64,000 nt of DNA from Sipunculus nudus (lineage: Eukaryota; Annelida; Sipuncula; Golfingiida; Sipunculidae). Of this stretch, positions 34,601 to 45,900 are shown piece after piece. The DNA lies in contig CM049307.1 of the NCBI GenBank assembly GCA_026874595.1, forward strand, positions 96,136,330 through 96,200,329, read 5' to 3'. Below the pieces are notes generated by a model. It saw only the letters and a list, made by a program, of their open reading frames with translations, ran no database searches and was not told the DNA's origin. Position 1 is the stretch's first letter. Each line of letters starts with the position of its first letter. Made by a program: the position numbers and the translations under genes.

Positions 34601-37556
34601 AGCCCTCTGTCCAAAAATTAGTTTCTGGATGATAATTCCTGCTTTTATTGATGTATAGATTTCAAACTTGACTTGTATATGTCCCATTGGAAAAGCAAGA
34701 CCTGAATTAATTTTAGAGTCATGAGGTCAAAGGTCAAGGTCACAGGACACATCTTTTAAAAAGATCAAGGTCACAGGACCAACATCTTCAAAAAGATTGT
34801 GGATTGATAGATGGAAGAAACAATAATTGCTTGCCAAGTGTCAGTATATGCTGCTAAAAATGGGGGCGTATTCTTAAAGGGGGGGCGTACTATGTCTGGG
34901 GATACTCTTGCACCTGCGCCGCCAAGAAATGTCTAGTTGGTATATACTGTGGAATTGCACCAATACATGGCTGGTTAAAGTTTGCTTTGTTGTGTTAATT
35001 CTTCCTTGCTTCTTTTTCAGTTCTTCCGCCCACTAAACCCAGTGAATGTGGTCATCCATTACAACAACGACGGGAGGGCGTCAGGCGAAGCTGATGTCGA
35101 TTTCTCAACACACGAAGAAGCCAAAGAGGCCATGAAGAGAGACAAAAATTCCATGCGTATGTATTACTTATCTAAAAATAATATAAAAATTTATAGGATT
35201 TTATTGAGCTCATTATGTGATTTGTAGTTTTCTTAAAATTTTATCTGGGAAGTAAATATAATGGCAGGATGATAGTTATTTATCCCAGGTATTTGTTTTT
35301 GGGACTGGGTATTAGTAATGAGATCCATTTAGGATTTACAATGCGAGCATAATTAGAAATAAAATACATTGCAGGCAAGGGACAGGTGGTAGTAGTAAAT
35401 TAGTGAGTTTGTGTTATCCAAGATGACATGTAAGGGAAAAGGGTAATTTTACAACATTTTCAGTTGAGTGAGTGGCAGCCTCACCATTTTCATCATTATG
35501 TATATTGCTTGATGTAGAAATTTCATAAACATTGACAGCAGTCCTTTAGGTTGATATGCAAGTACCATCTCTCTTGAATGTATCAAGTGATTCATGGATG
35601 GCCCTTGACAGGTGACATACATGTAACAGAAGCTTTAATCTTTAAATGTGTTTAACTGATTGTAATGATCCAGAGCATATACTTGTGGCATGTTACTTAC
35701 CTGTTTATATATTTTTACAGAGCACCGGTATATTGAATTATTCCTCAAGTCAACACCAGGTGGACGTCAGTCAATGGGAGGTGGATATGGCAGCGGTGGA
35801 GGAGGCGGTGGGGGCATGGGCCAGATGAGCCGTGGTGGTGGAGGCGCTGGAGGATACGGAGGCAGTGGCGACAACTTTGGTAACCGCAACTTTGGGGCAC
35901 GAGGTGGTGGGGGTAGGTGGCCGAATAACCTTAACCCACTGACCCCACCTTACCTTGATTTATATAACACCCCACCCTGCTACCTTTAATTATCACCACA
36001 CCTCGCTACCTTTTTATTAACACTCTAACCTGCACCTTTATTTATCAACTCTCAATCTTAACACCCCACCTTCTAGATGGCAGTCGCCTACCTTACTATA
36101 AAATGCAGACCCTCCATAACCTTCTATCCCTTTGCCACCCTTCAACCTTAAATTTAATCCCTATCCCTCAATATAAATAGAACATGCCACCCCAGCCTCA
36201 AACCCAACCCCGTCACCCCCACTCTCAACCTTGAAATGAATCCCAACTCCTTAACCACAAAAAATCATGCCACCCACAGCCTTAAAACACCACCCTTCAA
36301 CCTAAAATCAAATCCTTGTAATAAACATGCCACCCACAACCTGAAAAAAATAGGCCACCCAATAAAATCTGCATCATATAACTAAAACTGCACATGCATC
36401 TTTCAACACCATGATAGCACGTCAGCCTCACCCCTCAAACCTAGAAGAATACCTCTACCCTTCACTGTTGGAAATCAGTTGTAATTTCATTATTGATCAT
36501 TGGTAAAAATTGATTGGTCTCTACCAACCTGTCAATGTGTTATCGGAATTAATTGGTTCTTCAGTAGTTGGAAACTCTTAACATATTCAAACCAGTACAT
36601 CATCTTAGCTGATAAACAGGGCTTCATCTTGCTAATTATATGTAAAAATTCTATAGGTTTATGTAGCTATAGTAACCTTAGGTATGAAAGTAGTAGATTA
36701 TTAGATTTTTAGAGTTAGCTCACATAAATTGAATGAAGCATATATATCCTCATCACAAAGCTTGTTATTTGTAAAACTTTAAATTGATTATGGCAACCCA
36801 AGATCCGTGTTCAGATTTTTTTACATCAACTGACTAATCATAGATTATTATTAATCATCAGCCACTCCCCCTAAAAAAACTCTGTCCCATCTGCAAGCCC
36901 TTAAGACGCCCTCCGCTAAACCCTATAAACGTGCCTTACCCTTATGCTTTCATAATTATAAAAGGCATCATTTCTCAACTTTCAATATTAATCTTTTCTG
37001 CAGCTCTAACAATATTTAAACATCTCATGCTGCTCAAGCATTAACCTTGCAGACTGAAAACAGTACCTCTACTCTTTAGCCCTCAATTCTCATATAATCT
37101 AACAATATTACACACACAGTTGTACCCTATAACAGCAGCACTACTTTCAAAATGAGAGAGCCCCTCATCTCCTGTTTATGTAGCAATACCTGGTAATCCT
37201 TTCTTTCATCTATTAATACTGATTTGGTTCTAGGGTTTTGGTTTCCTACACAATTGGCATGCTAAAAATAGCTTACCTTGTATTACTAGTCAATCAGCAG
37301 ACTCATAATTATGTGATTTCACTTGTTTATACTTATGTTTTAATTAAGTGGTACAGGTTTATTTTTAGCTTTGGTAATGTTTTATTGTATACAGGTTGTG
37401 TTGTACAATAACTCCTTTTGTTAAGAGTGATTATTTTGTTCTGCAGGTAATTACGGTGGCGGCTACGGAGGCGGCGGCAACAGCATGGGCGGAGGTTACA
37501 ACAGTGGAGGCGGAATGAACAGCAATATGGGGAACCCAAACTACACTGCGTTTTAA
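19619..37556 (+). CDS. hnRNP H/F-like RNA-binding protein, complete gene (10 coding exons)
   Basis: Exons: 19619-19639, 21907-21997, 22450-22605, 29817-29951, 31068-31206, 31910-32109, 32507-32817, 35021-35156, 35721-35912, 37447-37556. Joined length is 1491 nt, or 496 aa; all introns are GT-AG with matching phases. Three quasi-RRMs lie at about residues 14-91, 113-187 and 332-405, marked by [16 protein letters not shown] and MRGLPF. A Gly/Met/Arg-rich linker spans about 198-325 and a Gly-rich tail runs from 408 to the end. This is the hnRNP H/H2/F layout. These proteins bind G-tracts in nuclear pre-mRNA and control splicing and 3' processing. GRSF1 lacks the Gly-rich regions and is less likely. 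The start at 19619 extends by seven residues from an in-frame ATG at 21907, the alternative start. Exact paralog assignment is not possible. Confidence 0.95.
19640..21906 (+). other. hnRNP H/F intron 1
   Basis: 2.27 kb between the start exon and exon 2. CCCGCCATTTTG at 19951-19962 resembles a YY1/E2F-type site within 350 bp of the promoter. The rest shows nothing recognisable. Confidence 0.6.
21907..21997 (+). CDS. hnRNP H/F exon 2 (qRRM1, first half)
   Basis: 91 nt. The acceptor TTTCCAG ends at 21906 and the donor GTAATG starts at 21998. It encodes an acidic lead (MNKDEDDG) and [17 protein letters not shown], the beta-1 and alpha-1 part of the first quasi-RRM. Confidence 0.95.
22450..22605 (+). 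CDS. hnRNP H/F exon 3 (qRRM1, second half)
   Basis: 156 nt. The acceptor is TTCCTGCAG and the donor GTATCAG. It encodes [20 protein letters not shown] and MGKRYIE, the RNP1-equivalent and last strand of qRRM1. The human H1 counterpart reads FIYTREGRPSGEAFVEL. Confidence 0.96.
22881..24360 (-). mobile_element. Family A (pearl-like) element, minus orientation
   Basis: The terminal hairpin is at 22881-22908, followed by a short CCGTCC/CCGGCC run and a body that matches the reverse complement of 6050-7500. A poly-C run lies at about 23720. Its 5' end is probably the arm at 28918-28948 or 29608-29638, making it the outermost of a nested set. Confidence 0.6.
24426..26311 (-). mobile_element. Family A element, full-length copy 1 of a tandem pair
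   Basis: Hairpin at 24426-24456, then a (CCGT)n run at 24475-24500. The body includes a poly-C run at about 25289-25315. The 5' arm lies at the high end: GTCAGCTGAGC at 26280-26290, then GTGACCCATAGGTCCCTTG. The arm is the exact complement of the outer part of the hairpin. Copy 2 at 26757-28670 is collinear over its full length. Confidence 0.8.
26013..26246 (+). pseudogene. Fragment resembling a LINE endonuclease domain, copy 1
   Basis: An open frame contains [20 protein letters not shown] then TN, the pattern QLI-PT...DHLFTN typical of the apurinic-type endonuclease of non-LTR retrotransposons. The normal downstream SDH catalytic motif is degraded. It lies antisense to the family A element that carries it. 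Recognition is by pattern only. Confidence 0.4.
26757..28670 (-). mobile_element. Family A element, full-length copy 2 of the tandem pair
   Basis: Hairpin at 26757-26787, a longer (CCGT)n run at 26815-26850, poly-C at about 27652-27674, and arm GTCAGCTGAGC at 28638-28648. Differences from copy 1 are scattered single changes plus length changes in the C and CCGT runs. Confidence 0.8.
28359..28616 (+). pseudogene. Fragment resembling a LINE endonuclease domain, copy 2
   Basis: Same frame as in copy 1, with [13 protein letters not shown] and [18 protein letters not shown] stands where SDH would be expected, so the catalytic Asp is replaced. It continues into [13 protein letters not shown]. Confidence 0.4.
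29012..29581. repeat. Tandem duplication, two 285-bp units
   Basis: 29012-29296 and 29297-29581 are nearly identical, both starting GTGGAAATGCTAAAATATAG. They differ by a base or two and by T-run length. A diverged single copy lies inverted at 5700-6020. Confidence 0.9.
29817..29951 (+). CDS. hnRNP H/F exon 4 (linker and qRRM2 start)
   Basis: 135 nt. The acceptor TTTGTTTCAG ends at 29816 and the donor is GTCAGG. It encodes [15 protein letters not shown], then [20 protein letters not shown], closely matching hnRNP H qRRM2 (VRLRGLPFGCSKEEIVQFF). Confidence 0.96.
29952..31067 (+). other. hnRNP H/F intron 4
   Basis: 1.1 kb, no repeat or ORF of note. Confidence 0.6.
31068..31206 (+). CDS. hnRNP H/F exon 5 (qRRM2, second half)
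   Basis: 139 nt. The acceptor CGTATAG is short of pyrimidines. The donor GTGGGAGG is followed by two more GGG triplets within about 25 nt. It encodes [24 protein letters not shown] and KHKEKIGH, matching qRRM2 of hnRNP H. Confidence 0.96.
31910..32109 (+). CDS. hnRNP H/F exon 6 (end of qRRM2, Gly/Arg/Met linker)
   Basis: 200 nt. The acceptor is TTTTCAG and the donor GTCAGT. It encodes RYIEIFKSS, then an [15 protein letters not shown] segment comparable to QRPGPYDRPG of hnRNP H1, and an NMGGGG and RGRGRG stretch. Confidence 0.95.
32507..32817 (+). CDS. hnRNP H/F exon 7 (Gly-rich linker and qRRM3 start)
   Basis: 311 nt. The acceptor TTTAAG is less common but phase-correct; the donor is GTAAGC. 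It encodes [16 protein letters not shown], a long [10 protein letters not shown] low-complexity region with nine consecutive glycines, then [19 protein letters not shown], the start of qRRM3 ([19 protein letters not shown] in human H1). The G-rich coding strand is itself a potential binding target for this protein. Confidence 0.95.
33229..34905 (-). mobile_element. Family D hairpin-ended element with AGGTCA-rich tandem units
   Basis: Lies in hnRNP intron 7. Inverted ends GTATCCCCAGACA (33229-33241) and TGTCTGGGGATAC (34893-34905). The left end is also a hairpin: GTATCCC with GGGATAC, a 2-nt bulge, GAC with GTC, loop AAA (33229-33253). The body has tandem units of about 270-290 bp with GATAATTC...TTTCAAACTTGAC and repeated AGGTCAAAGGTCA. 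A degenerate copy lies at 39540-40410. No coding capacity. Confidence 0.75.
35021..35156 (+). CDS. hnRNP H/F exon 8 (qRRM3, middle)
   Basis: 136 nt. The acceptor CTTTTTCAG ends at 35020 and the donor is GTATGT. It encodes [32 protein letters not shown] and MKRDKNSM, collinear with human FFSPLNPVRVHIEI and GEADVEFATHEDAVAAM. Confidence 0.96.
35721..35912 (+). CDS. hnRNP H/F exon 9 (end of qRRM3, Gly-rich tail)
   Basis: 192 nt. The acceptor TTTTTACAG ends at 35720. The donor GTAGGT at 35913 lies inside a G run. It encodes [14 protein letters not shown], then [15 protein letters not shown] and related repeats. Confidence 0.94.
35913..37446 (+). other. hnRNP H/F intron 9 with a G-poor CCACCC-rich first part
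   Basis: Its first ~550 bp (to about 36480) is strikingly rich in C and A on the plus strand (CCACC, CACCCC, AACCTTAA) and almost lacks G runs, right after the G-rich exon 9. No element ends or ORF seen. Confidence 0.6.
37447..37556 (+). CDS. hnRNP H/F exon 10 and stop
   Basis: 110 nt. The acceptor is TTCTGCAG. It encodes [16 protein letters not shown] and the C-terminus MGNPNYTAF, with stop TAA at 37554-37556. The 3' UTR runs to about 38470. Confidence 0.94.
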
Positions 37557-38470
37557 TTCATTGCTGTGAGAGACTGATCATGTTTAGTGCAGCTAGCATT
37601 TTTTCTTGCAATTCCAAGAGTTATGAAGTATTAACTGAGGCACAGTTTCAGTGCTTTGTGGAACAAAAAACAGTTTAACAGTTGTTGACAGACTGTAATG
37701 ATTTTTGTACAAGATTCACGGTGACTTGGTGTGGGTGCACCATGTCGTTAAGATCTGAGAACACTGAAAATGAAAAAGTAGCTGCTTTAACAGGATTGAC
37801 CTGTTCTTTGCCACATCACATTTGTATATGAAGAATTTTTATACATGGTTTTGTTGAGTGTATTGGGTCGGCAGGTCTGGTCTGAGGGAGAGATGTTCTC
37901 TTGTACCGCTACGCTGTCCGAGAATTGGTTTCGGACTTTTATGACTTGATAATCAAATGAGCCATTCTGTGTAGCTTAAAGAGAATTTGACACGAAATCT
38001 TCAACAGACCATCGCTCATTAAGTATCTAACACACAAACAGTACAAGAACAGATAATAATGTTAAGTATATGTATGTATGTAGCAATGTACTGCCAGTGT
38101 AAAGGGTGGATGATGAATGCGTGTTAGAGAATGTTGGTGAACAAATTTGTTGTAATTTCATTATTGTACTGTTTAAATAATGGTTCATTCCTTTGTGTTG
38201 GGTTTACTTGCTGCAAGCGTATGGAGGGAGGGGTACATCATGACATTTGCCAGTTGAGGATTGTGGGACACACGACTGGCTAGATTTGTCGAGATGCTAC
38301 ATCAAAGGTAGTAAGCTCTTCAGATTTGCTATAATTAATATAAATATGTAAAATCACTTGATTCATTGTCTCTCCTGAACTTTGTTACTTCATGTTTATG
38401 ATTCCAACCAAAGTTCTTCTTCATATGGAATATGAACCCTATTTGTAATAAAATCATCTTCATTTGTTGT
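37557..38470 (+). other. 3' UTR of hnRNP H/F gene
   Basis: About 0.9 kb of non-coding sequence runs from the stop to the AATAAA at 38447-38452. It holds no long ORF and no recognisable repeat. The end is inferred from the first good poly(A) signal. Confidence 0.6.
38447..38452 (+). promoter_or_regulatory. Poly(A) signal AATAAA of hnRNP H/F gene
   Basis: A canonical AATAAA hexamer 890 nt past the stop, followed within 15 nt by a GT/T-rich stretch (CATTTGTTGT), as expected for a cleavage site. Confidence 0.65.
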
Positions 38471-39539
38471 CAGATTTGTTGCTATATTAAAACACGAGTA
38501 TGATTGAGAAGTGGCCCCAAGAAATTTAAGTTTGAAGTGAACTAAAAGTTTATTTTGGAGAGGACTTGAAAAGATGCTGTGGTGAAGTCCTGATTTAGAA
38601 GGGCATCCATTTCTGCTCTCATTGAAATAATGTAAGACACTGGTTCCTTTTCTGAATATTTGCTCTAGCTCATATCAGTAGCCAAAGTTTTAAATTAAAC
38701 AGATGCTGTAAGCAAAATATCTCATGGTTTGACAGGAAATGTGGTCTGCCCTGTGGAAGCTAGTGTTGTACTTAGCATATTAAATTGATTTGTTGGCTGC
38801 CAGTGAAATTCTAACACTATCGGACATGATTTATTACCTGTAAAATCCTAGAATTTAGGTGTATGGTCCAACAGAAGGGTCATTCCACCTAGAACTTTGA
38901 CAGTACAGGTCCCCTTGGCACCAAGAAAGCTCCCCAGATAAGATTCTTGCAGTTTGTCCTCAGCAGTACCTTTATGTTGCATCTTAATGCCCCTATTTAA
39001 CCCAGACTGGTTTATTTCTCCCAAATTCTTGAAACCACTCATGGGGGCTGCCATTTTACTTGCATGGTATGTCGCAAGGAGCATGTCAAAATAATTATGC
39101 TGCTAAATTCAGTAAATTGTGATAATGGATGGATTCTGTCACTGAATCTTTTAACTTGTTACATGCAGGTCTGGAGGCTTTAGGGTCTAGCTGATCTCCA
39201 TAATTTGATAATCTATTTTAATAATCCATCCACATTTCAACCCTGTGTTATACAACGTCCCCTTATATTATACTGCATTATCTGATTTATCTGCCTTTGC
39301 TTGTTATTTCACACTGTTCTGTTAAGTGTATTTTGGATACACCATATCCTGTTGTGTAGAATGGTTATGTAAATATGTTGGTCAACAATGTGGTTTCACT
39401 GTTGTCACGAGCTGACATTGCTCACATGTTACATTCACACAACGTCATGGACGTGGTACATGGTACAGGACAAGTTTCTGCAGAACCAAGGCATTTTACA
39501 TCAGCCTCTGCTGTTTAACATTCATTAGTGCCCCTGCTT
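38471..39539. other. Intergenic space between convergent genes
   Basis: Non-coding, no recognised repeat. Confidence 0.5.
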
Positions 39540-40410
39540 GATTAAGGTGCCCTGTAGTAATCACTGTCTGTCCACAAATGCGTTTCCAGATGATAGCTCC
39601 AGTTTTGATGGACATGGATATGACAAACCATTAAAGTTTAGATGGACAGATCAGCTTCAAAAATAATTTATTAATGACCCAAAGGAAGAACCATATTTAT
39701 TTTGGGGTCATGATGTCCGAAAGTCCCACATCTGTAAAAAGATGGTGGATGCATTTTAAGCCAAACTGTTCACCAAGACCTTCCATCAGACAAATATTGC
39801 TCACCTGCCAATAGGGGAAGATCCCTTTTGATTTTGGGATCTTAAAAGTTAAGGTCGCAGGAGCCAACTTTCAACAAAGTCGTTTCCAGATGATTACTTC
39901 AGTTTGGATTGACATATGGATTTCAAAACTTTACTTATATGTGTCCCACCACTAAAGCAAGAACTCAATTGACTTTGGGGTCTAAGGTCAGTCACACGCC
40001 CAACATATTTACATAAATAGTGCATGCATTTTAAGCCAAACATTTCATTCCAGACCTTCCTTCTTGTCGACCTGCCAAAAGATGAAGAACCCTATTGATT
40101 TTGGGGTCAAAGGTCAATGAGCCATATGTCCTCAAATTTGTTTCCAGATGATAACTCCAGTTTGAATTGAAATATGCATTTGAAACTTTAATTAATGGCC
40201 CACCACTAATGTAAGAACCCTTAAGATTATATAGTGTAGAGGTCATAGGTAAAGGTCACAGGACACAGCTTGAAAAAGATTGTGGAGCATTGCAAATGTT
40301 TCATAAAAAAATCTTTGAGTTTAACAAACAACAGGGGAAGAATCTTATTGATTTCAACAGAAGTATAAAGGTCAAAGTCACACGACCATCGTACTGATTT
40401 ACATGCCGAG
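39540..40410 (-). repeat. Degenerate family D fragment
   Basis: Shares GTTTCCAGATGAT, GATTTTGGGGTCAAAGGTCA, TTTAAGCCAAACATTTCAT and related blocks with 33229-34905 but lacks clear ends. Confidence 0.65.
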
Positions 40411-40822
40411 TAGGCCTCCAGCTTAATATATCAGATGTAATTATGTCTCTGCTTGGGATACTGCACTCCTACACCTTCATACACAACTTTCACTAATTTA
40501 AACTTAACATCTTGGTTCAGATGCTAAAATACTGTTTTGGGTCAGTTCCCTCGGTCTCTGCATGTAATCGGGTCCTTTATTATATTTTTAAGCATCACTT
40601 GCCTGCATTGGAAGCCTATAGGCCTTTGGCAGGGCTTCGTGACCTCTCAGTATTCTAGTTTCCCATTTAAACTGCTGGAGAACACCAGCAAAATTCTGCT
40701 TTGGGGAGAAACAAGTTACCCCTGAAGTTTTTCTGGGTAAAAGTAATATCTGAGAGAAAAAAATTCACATACTGTAGTCTGCATACAAAAATTATGCAAA
40801 ATACTGGGGTTTTTTTTAACTT

Positions 40823-41882
40823 TTTATTAAACAAAAGACTTTGTAAAACAGGTCCAAAGTGAATATGAACAAGAATGAAGTGTAGACAGAACCCTGTTGA
40901 TACTGGTAACTGCAGGAAAAGGTTATCTAGAAACACCTCGGAGAAAGGCCTAGACAACCTGTGAATTCCAAGACAAACTTATGACAGTCCACATTGAGAA
41001 TCCTACAGGGAGATGTAATTATACAGTCTATGCATATTCCTAAAACTGGTAATGGTTTTATAAATATAATTCAGACATGGATAAATAAGACCTCTTGATG
41101 TACACTACAAGATACCTAATAATGCATTACATTCATACAGGAGATGCTAACTCTATCTCATATGGTCATTTGAATCCACATTAAATCATTTGTTCAGGAC
41201 AGCTATGGTGTATTGTAACTAGTCATTTAATTCAATAACAGGTAAATATTCTGACAGCAATATCCTTCAGGACCTGCAAATATTATCACACATTTCTTTT
41301 AAATATGTTTTAACAAATATTTATTACTATAGGTCTCAACTAAGAAAGGTTATTTGTAAAAAGTACTGTAACTTTTCCAATCTGGCAGTCTGCAAAAATA
41401 AGTGTAGTATACTTTATTTTCAAACTTTGAAATTATAACCATCATCTTAAGTACAGAATTTTTTTTTCAACTTGTAGAAATGTATGAGCTATACAGAATA
41501 TCCATGGGCCGAGCTTAAGGATTCAAGATGCAATAAAAAGGTAACATTTTCACCTTTAAAAATTCACTGCTGATTTGCTTCAGAAATGGTCAATGAAAGG
41601 TTGAAAAACAACCTAGACATTAACAGGAAATTCAACAAACACCTTCTTAAAAATAACTTTTAACCAAACTGAGATTGTACATGTCTGAATGTGCAAATTA
41701 ATACAATAGTAACTGAAGACCAGACAAATACTGGATGAGTGCAATATTTAAGTTTTAATGGAATCTGTTTATAAGCATCTCCATGTACTGGCAGAAGAGG
41801 CAGATACAGGTGTTCAATCAGGGTATCAATGACATGGATAGGTTACACACAGGGAGTGGGAGGAGACTAGATAAGACTGGTT
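40823..41882 (-). other. MICU1: Probable 3' UTR of MICU1
   Basis: Minus-strand AATAAA hexamers lie at 41413-41418, 41320-41325 and 40823-40828, any of which could end the transcript. The stretch has no ORF or repeat. The boundary is a guess. Confidence 0.4.
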
Positions 41883-42034
41883 TTAGTCTAGAATTGAAGG
41901 AGTCTGTGACTTTGCACATTTGAACATGGCACTACAAAGCTTCCAGAAGCCTGTCTCTTTGGCTTTATCTAACCCTCGTAACATCCGACGTTTCATGACT
42001 GAAACAAACTCTTTGTTGCTCAATTCCTCGTCAT
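41883..42034 (-). CDS. MICU1: MICU1 last coding exon and stop
   Basis: 152 nt. The acceptor is CTTTCAG. The first two bases complete Asn, giving loop [12 protein letters not shown]. It then encodes [20 protein letters not shown] and [16 protein letters not shown], with stop TAA at 41885-41883. Confidence 0.94.
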
Positions 42035-42888
42035 CTGAAAGAAAGTAACAGTGATTTATAATGAAGATGACAGATATTAAAGCAAGTAATTATTAGTATT
42101 AGGCCAGTGAAAAGCAAAATTTATCAGACAAACTCTGGGGCAAGAATAGTACTGGGAAATAAATATTTTTGGGGGTACTGTTAGTGCTATCTTCTTCTTA
42201 AGTGTCTGGTACAATGAATCTGTAATAAGTACCGCCCTCTGTTGGATAATTTCAGGGCTAAGACAACAGAATTTCAGTCATTTTGTCAGGATTCTACATG
42301 AATTAAATTTGGCATTGCTTCTACAATGCTGAATGGACACAGTGACCAGAATAATCATGGACCAGAATGGATAATTCTGCAACCTATGAGATCTTGGTTT
42401 TTGTCCTATATTGTCACATTTGGTACAATGACATGCAGTATATATTATTATCAAAACTTTATTATGTTAAAAAATTAGCCATAAAGACCTGATTTATTAA
42501 TGTCCACACCCAACATTTAAATGATGAATACAATGTTTTATTTTGAATTTACTCACTGTTCTCATCAAAAAGCGTAAAGACAACTTCCACGATGTGGTCA
42601 CTCAGCTCCACGTGAGCAACTGTCCTGGCCACGTGCTTCAAGGTCGCTGAAAGGTTAAAGGTCATATTTTCTTCAGGTCTTCAGAGCATGTAATTAAAGA
42701 ATATCATGACTGTTCATGAATGTAACTGGCCTAGTTTCAGGGTAACATAATTTTTAAATTTGTTAATATTATTTCAAGGTTTTTTATTTCCAAGAACATA
42801 AAGGTTTTTTACATAATAAGCCTGCTTCAAATATCCTTTTAGTCATCCTATCCTGCCCCCTATGCATATATATATATATATAATATAT

Positions 42889-42985
<97 letters not shown>

Positions 42986-45900
42986 TTAAAATCTTTTCAA
43001 AAAGTTTTAAATTATTTTAACTCACGCATTTTTAAAATACACAAGAAAAAGTTTCAAGTTTTTTAAGCATGTGAGATCCCTGGTTTATATAACCTCTACT
43101 GCATTTCTACCCCTCTACCCTCATATACCGGTACACCCTTTTTTCATATCACTGACCTTTGTCTATTGAAGCCCCAGCCATGTGATAAAACATGAGGGCG
43201 GTGTCGATGTCATTGATAAACTTGAGCACCTTGAAGAAGTCCAGGTATTCTCCATAGGTCACTCCCTGGAAACAAAAAAATTGGTGTCCTTTGTCATGGA
43301 AATATAGTCTCCTCTGACTGCATTACCTCAGAATTTAGATCAAACTACATGCTTTAGAACAATCAATATTTGTTGAATATGTTTTCTAAAAGGGAAATCT
43401 GCGTTGTGCTCCCCAAGTACAATGTTAACTCTGCTTATATCCTTTTTTTTATCCATTAAAATGGTATCTCAGTAACATCAATGATCATAATTAATTCACT
43501 TTTTCATATAAACCTCAGCCTCAGATTCTGCTTTTCCCTGAAGTGAATATATTGCTAAAAAATTCTTTTCAATTAAAATTTTGTAACCAATGTCTCTAAA
43601 AGATATTATTCTTAAAGATTAATATAAAATCTGTTGCCAACTAATCTCTGGAAAACTTCTTTGACTTTACCGTCTGATTCTCCACTAACTGTTCCCTGAA
43701 GAGATTGTATACAGTGGAACCCCGCCTTGCGACAACCCCACAATTGCCACCACCCCACAATTACGACCACTTTGCTTGGTCCCGAATTTTTTTTAGTTTA
43801 TTTATGTTTAAAAATGACTCAAAATTAGGACCACCCCTGAATTCAGAATTACGACCAGATATCCAGGCCCAAGCGCTAATGCGACCCCGCTAATGCGACC
43901 ACCGCCGAGAAGTACTGAAACAACTTTTGTCACGAGTCAATGGCTGTGCCATGTCACAGGCGCGTTAACGAAAGATCAAAGAGGGTAACAAGGGTTCCCA
44001 ACCCTAGTGTAACCCTTCTTGACTCGGTGTCTGCACTGAGACTCGTTTAGGCGTAAGTTGTAGATCAAAGAGGGTAACTATCGGCTGATTACTTAATGAG
44101 CCGGTCTGCCTGGCTAACTGCCCCGGGGTCTTGGGCTAGCGATGCTAATTGCCCGTCAGTGATCACCTGTATTACAAGTACCAAAAGTGCGGGGGTGAGA
44201 GCTTAATATTTTTACTCATCACATAATGTTCGATCCTCATTGGTCAAATTAATGATCTAGTTAATCCTTAATCCTATTGAGCAGTCAGTCAAATGTATAA
44301 ATACAAAGCTTGCATGGGGGCAAATCCGTTGTCATGCCTTATCAGATAGATCGCTGTCAGTTTATTTCTCTGCTGGTTCAAGTTGCGTTTAAATTGCTTG
44401 CTGTTGTGCGACCATGCCTCGGAAAGAGCGCTCCTTGAAGGAGAAAGTGGTGTTAATCAAGGCGGAAACACCAGGATGCAGTCAGCGCTAACTGGCTCAG
44501 CAGTTAAGCGTTGGCAAAACTCAAGTGCTCGAAATATATACTCAGGCGGAGGGCTAAATATATGACAGCCACGTATTATGTTCAATTTGTTCAAGTAGGT
44601 TATCTTCGTATTGTCTCTAGTGTAATTATGTGTTAATCATCAGTCACTACGTTTGTGTCAATGTATATATATTTTTATCATGAATAAATATATAAACAAT
44701 TTTGTTTTCTTTTCAGCTACACAAAATAAAACATTCCTAATAAGGGTTCTCCGCTTAGTAAAATATTTTGTTATAATTTACATTAAAGATATGCAATATA
44801 TACAAACTGATACACATTAAACATCGCCGTGATGTATGCGACCAAGGTAAGAGTTTCACAAATGCGACCACCCCCAAATTACGACCACTTTGCCCAGTCC
44901 CCAGGGTGGTCGTAATCGTGGGGTTCCACTGTACTTAATTATACTTTGAACTCCTGGTTTATGAGAACAGATACATTGATTTAATAAGAATATACAGATA
45001 AATTTATCTGTGGATCTGATATTTATCTCCCAAGACACACAGCCATGGTAAGTGCATCCTCTTGATATGGTACCATTTTTATTAGAGGATGTTATTTGTT
45101 TGTGCAAAAGATGAATCCTGTGTTATAAGACCACCAGGTGGTCCCATTAGACAGGTAGTATTTAAGACAGGTTCCACTGCAGTTGATCTCCTAAATTTCT
45201 GTGTCTGTATATCTGTACATACAGTAGTCTTTGTAAATGTCCAAACAAAATTGTTTCTAATTGTTTACATGGATTTCATTTTCAGAGCGGTAACTCTTGA
45301 GAGAAATAAGAGTTTGTGAAAGTCTGAAAGTGATTCTTTGTTTGCCTCATAAATAAAGACATGTTTCAGGGTCTGGTGGAGGTATGTGCTTTCTGAGTGA
45401 TGTCTAGTTCATGCAAAGATCAATATTTATTTCAAATTGATCAATATATATCAATTAAAAGATGGGCCTATTTAACACAGGCAAATAAAAGAGAAATATG
45501 TGGAAATGCATCAGGGTAAGACAAAGATAATCAAATGAGATTTCCTCAGTTGTTTAAACCAACACTCTGGTCCAAATGCACTGTGGATTAATAATCAATA
45601 TTATTAAATAAAGTTATGCAAATGTTATCACAAAATATATTACAATTTGATTGTTATACATCCAATAGAGCCATCCCTGTTGAAAAACTGGAAATTAAAC
45701 TACTAATAATTTGAATTTTTGAAACATATCACATACTTAAATGGCTTATTGTTAACATTTACTAGGACATTATGTAGAAATGAAAAGATCTTTTATTGTT
45801 ACTGGTATACTAGCTTCTAGTAAACTACTATTAATTATACTTATCTCTCTGAATTGTTATATGATGCATATACACTATATAAAAGCAAAACTCTACTGTC

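Noticed and set aside
43669-43693. Possible extra MICU1 exon (CTTCAG acceptor, 25 nt, GTAAAG donor on the minus strand)
   Set aside because: 25 nt would shift the frame between two phase-0 exons that already join to match vertebrate MICU1 (RFKDDEAK to GVTYGEY).
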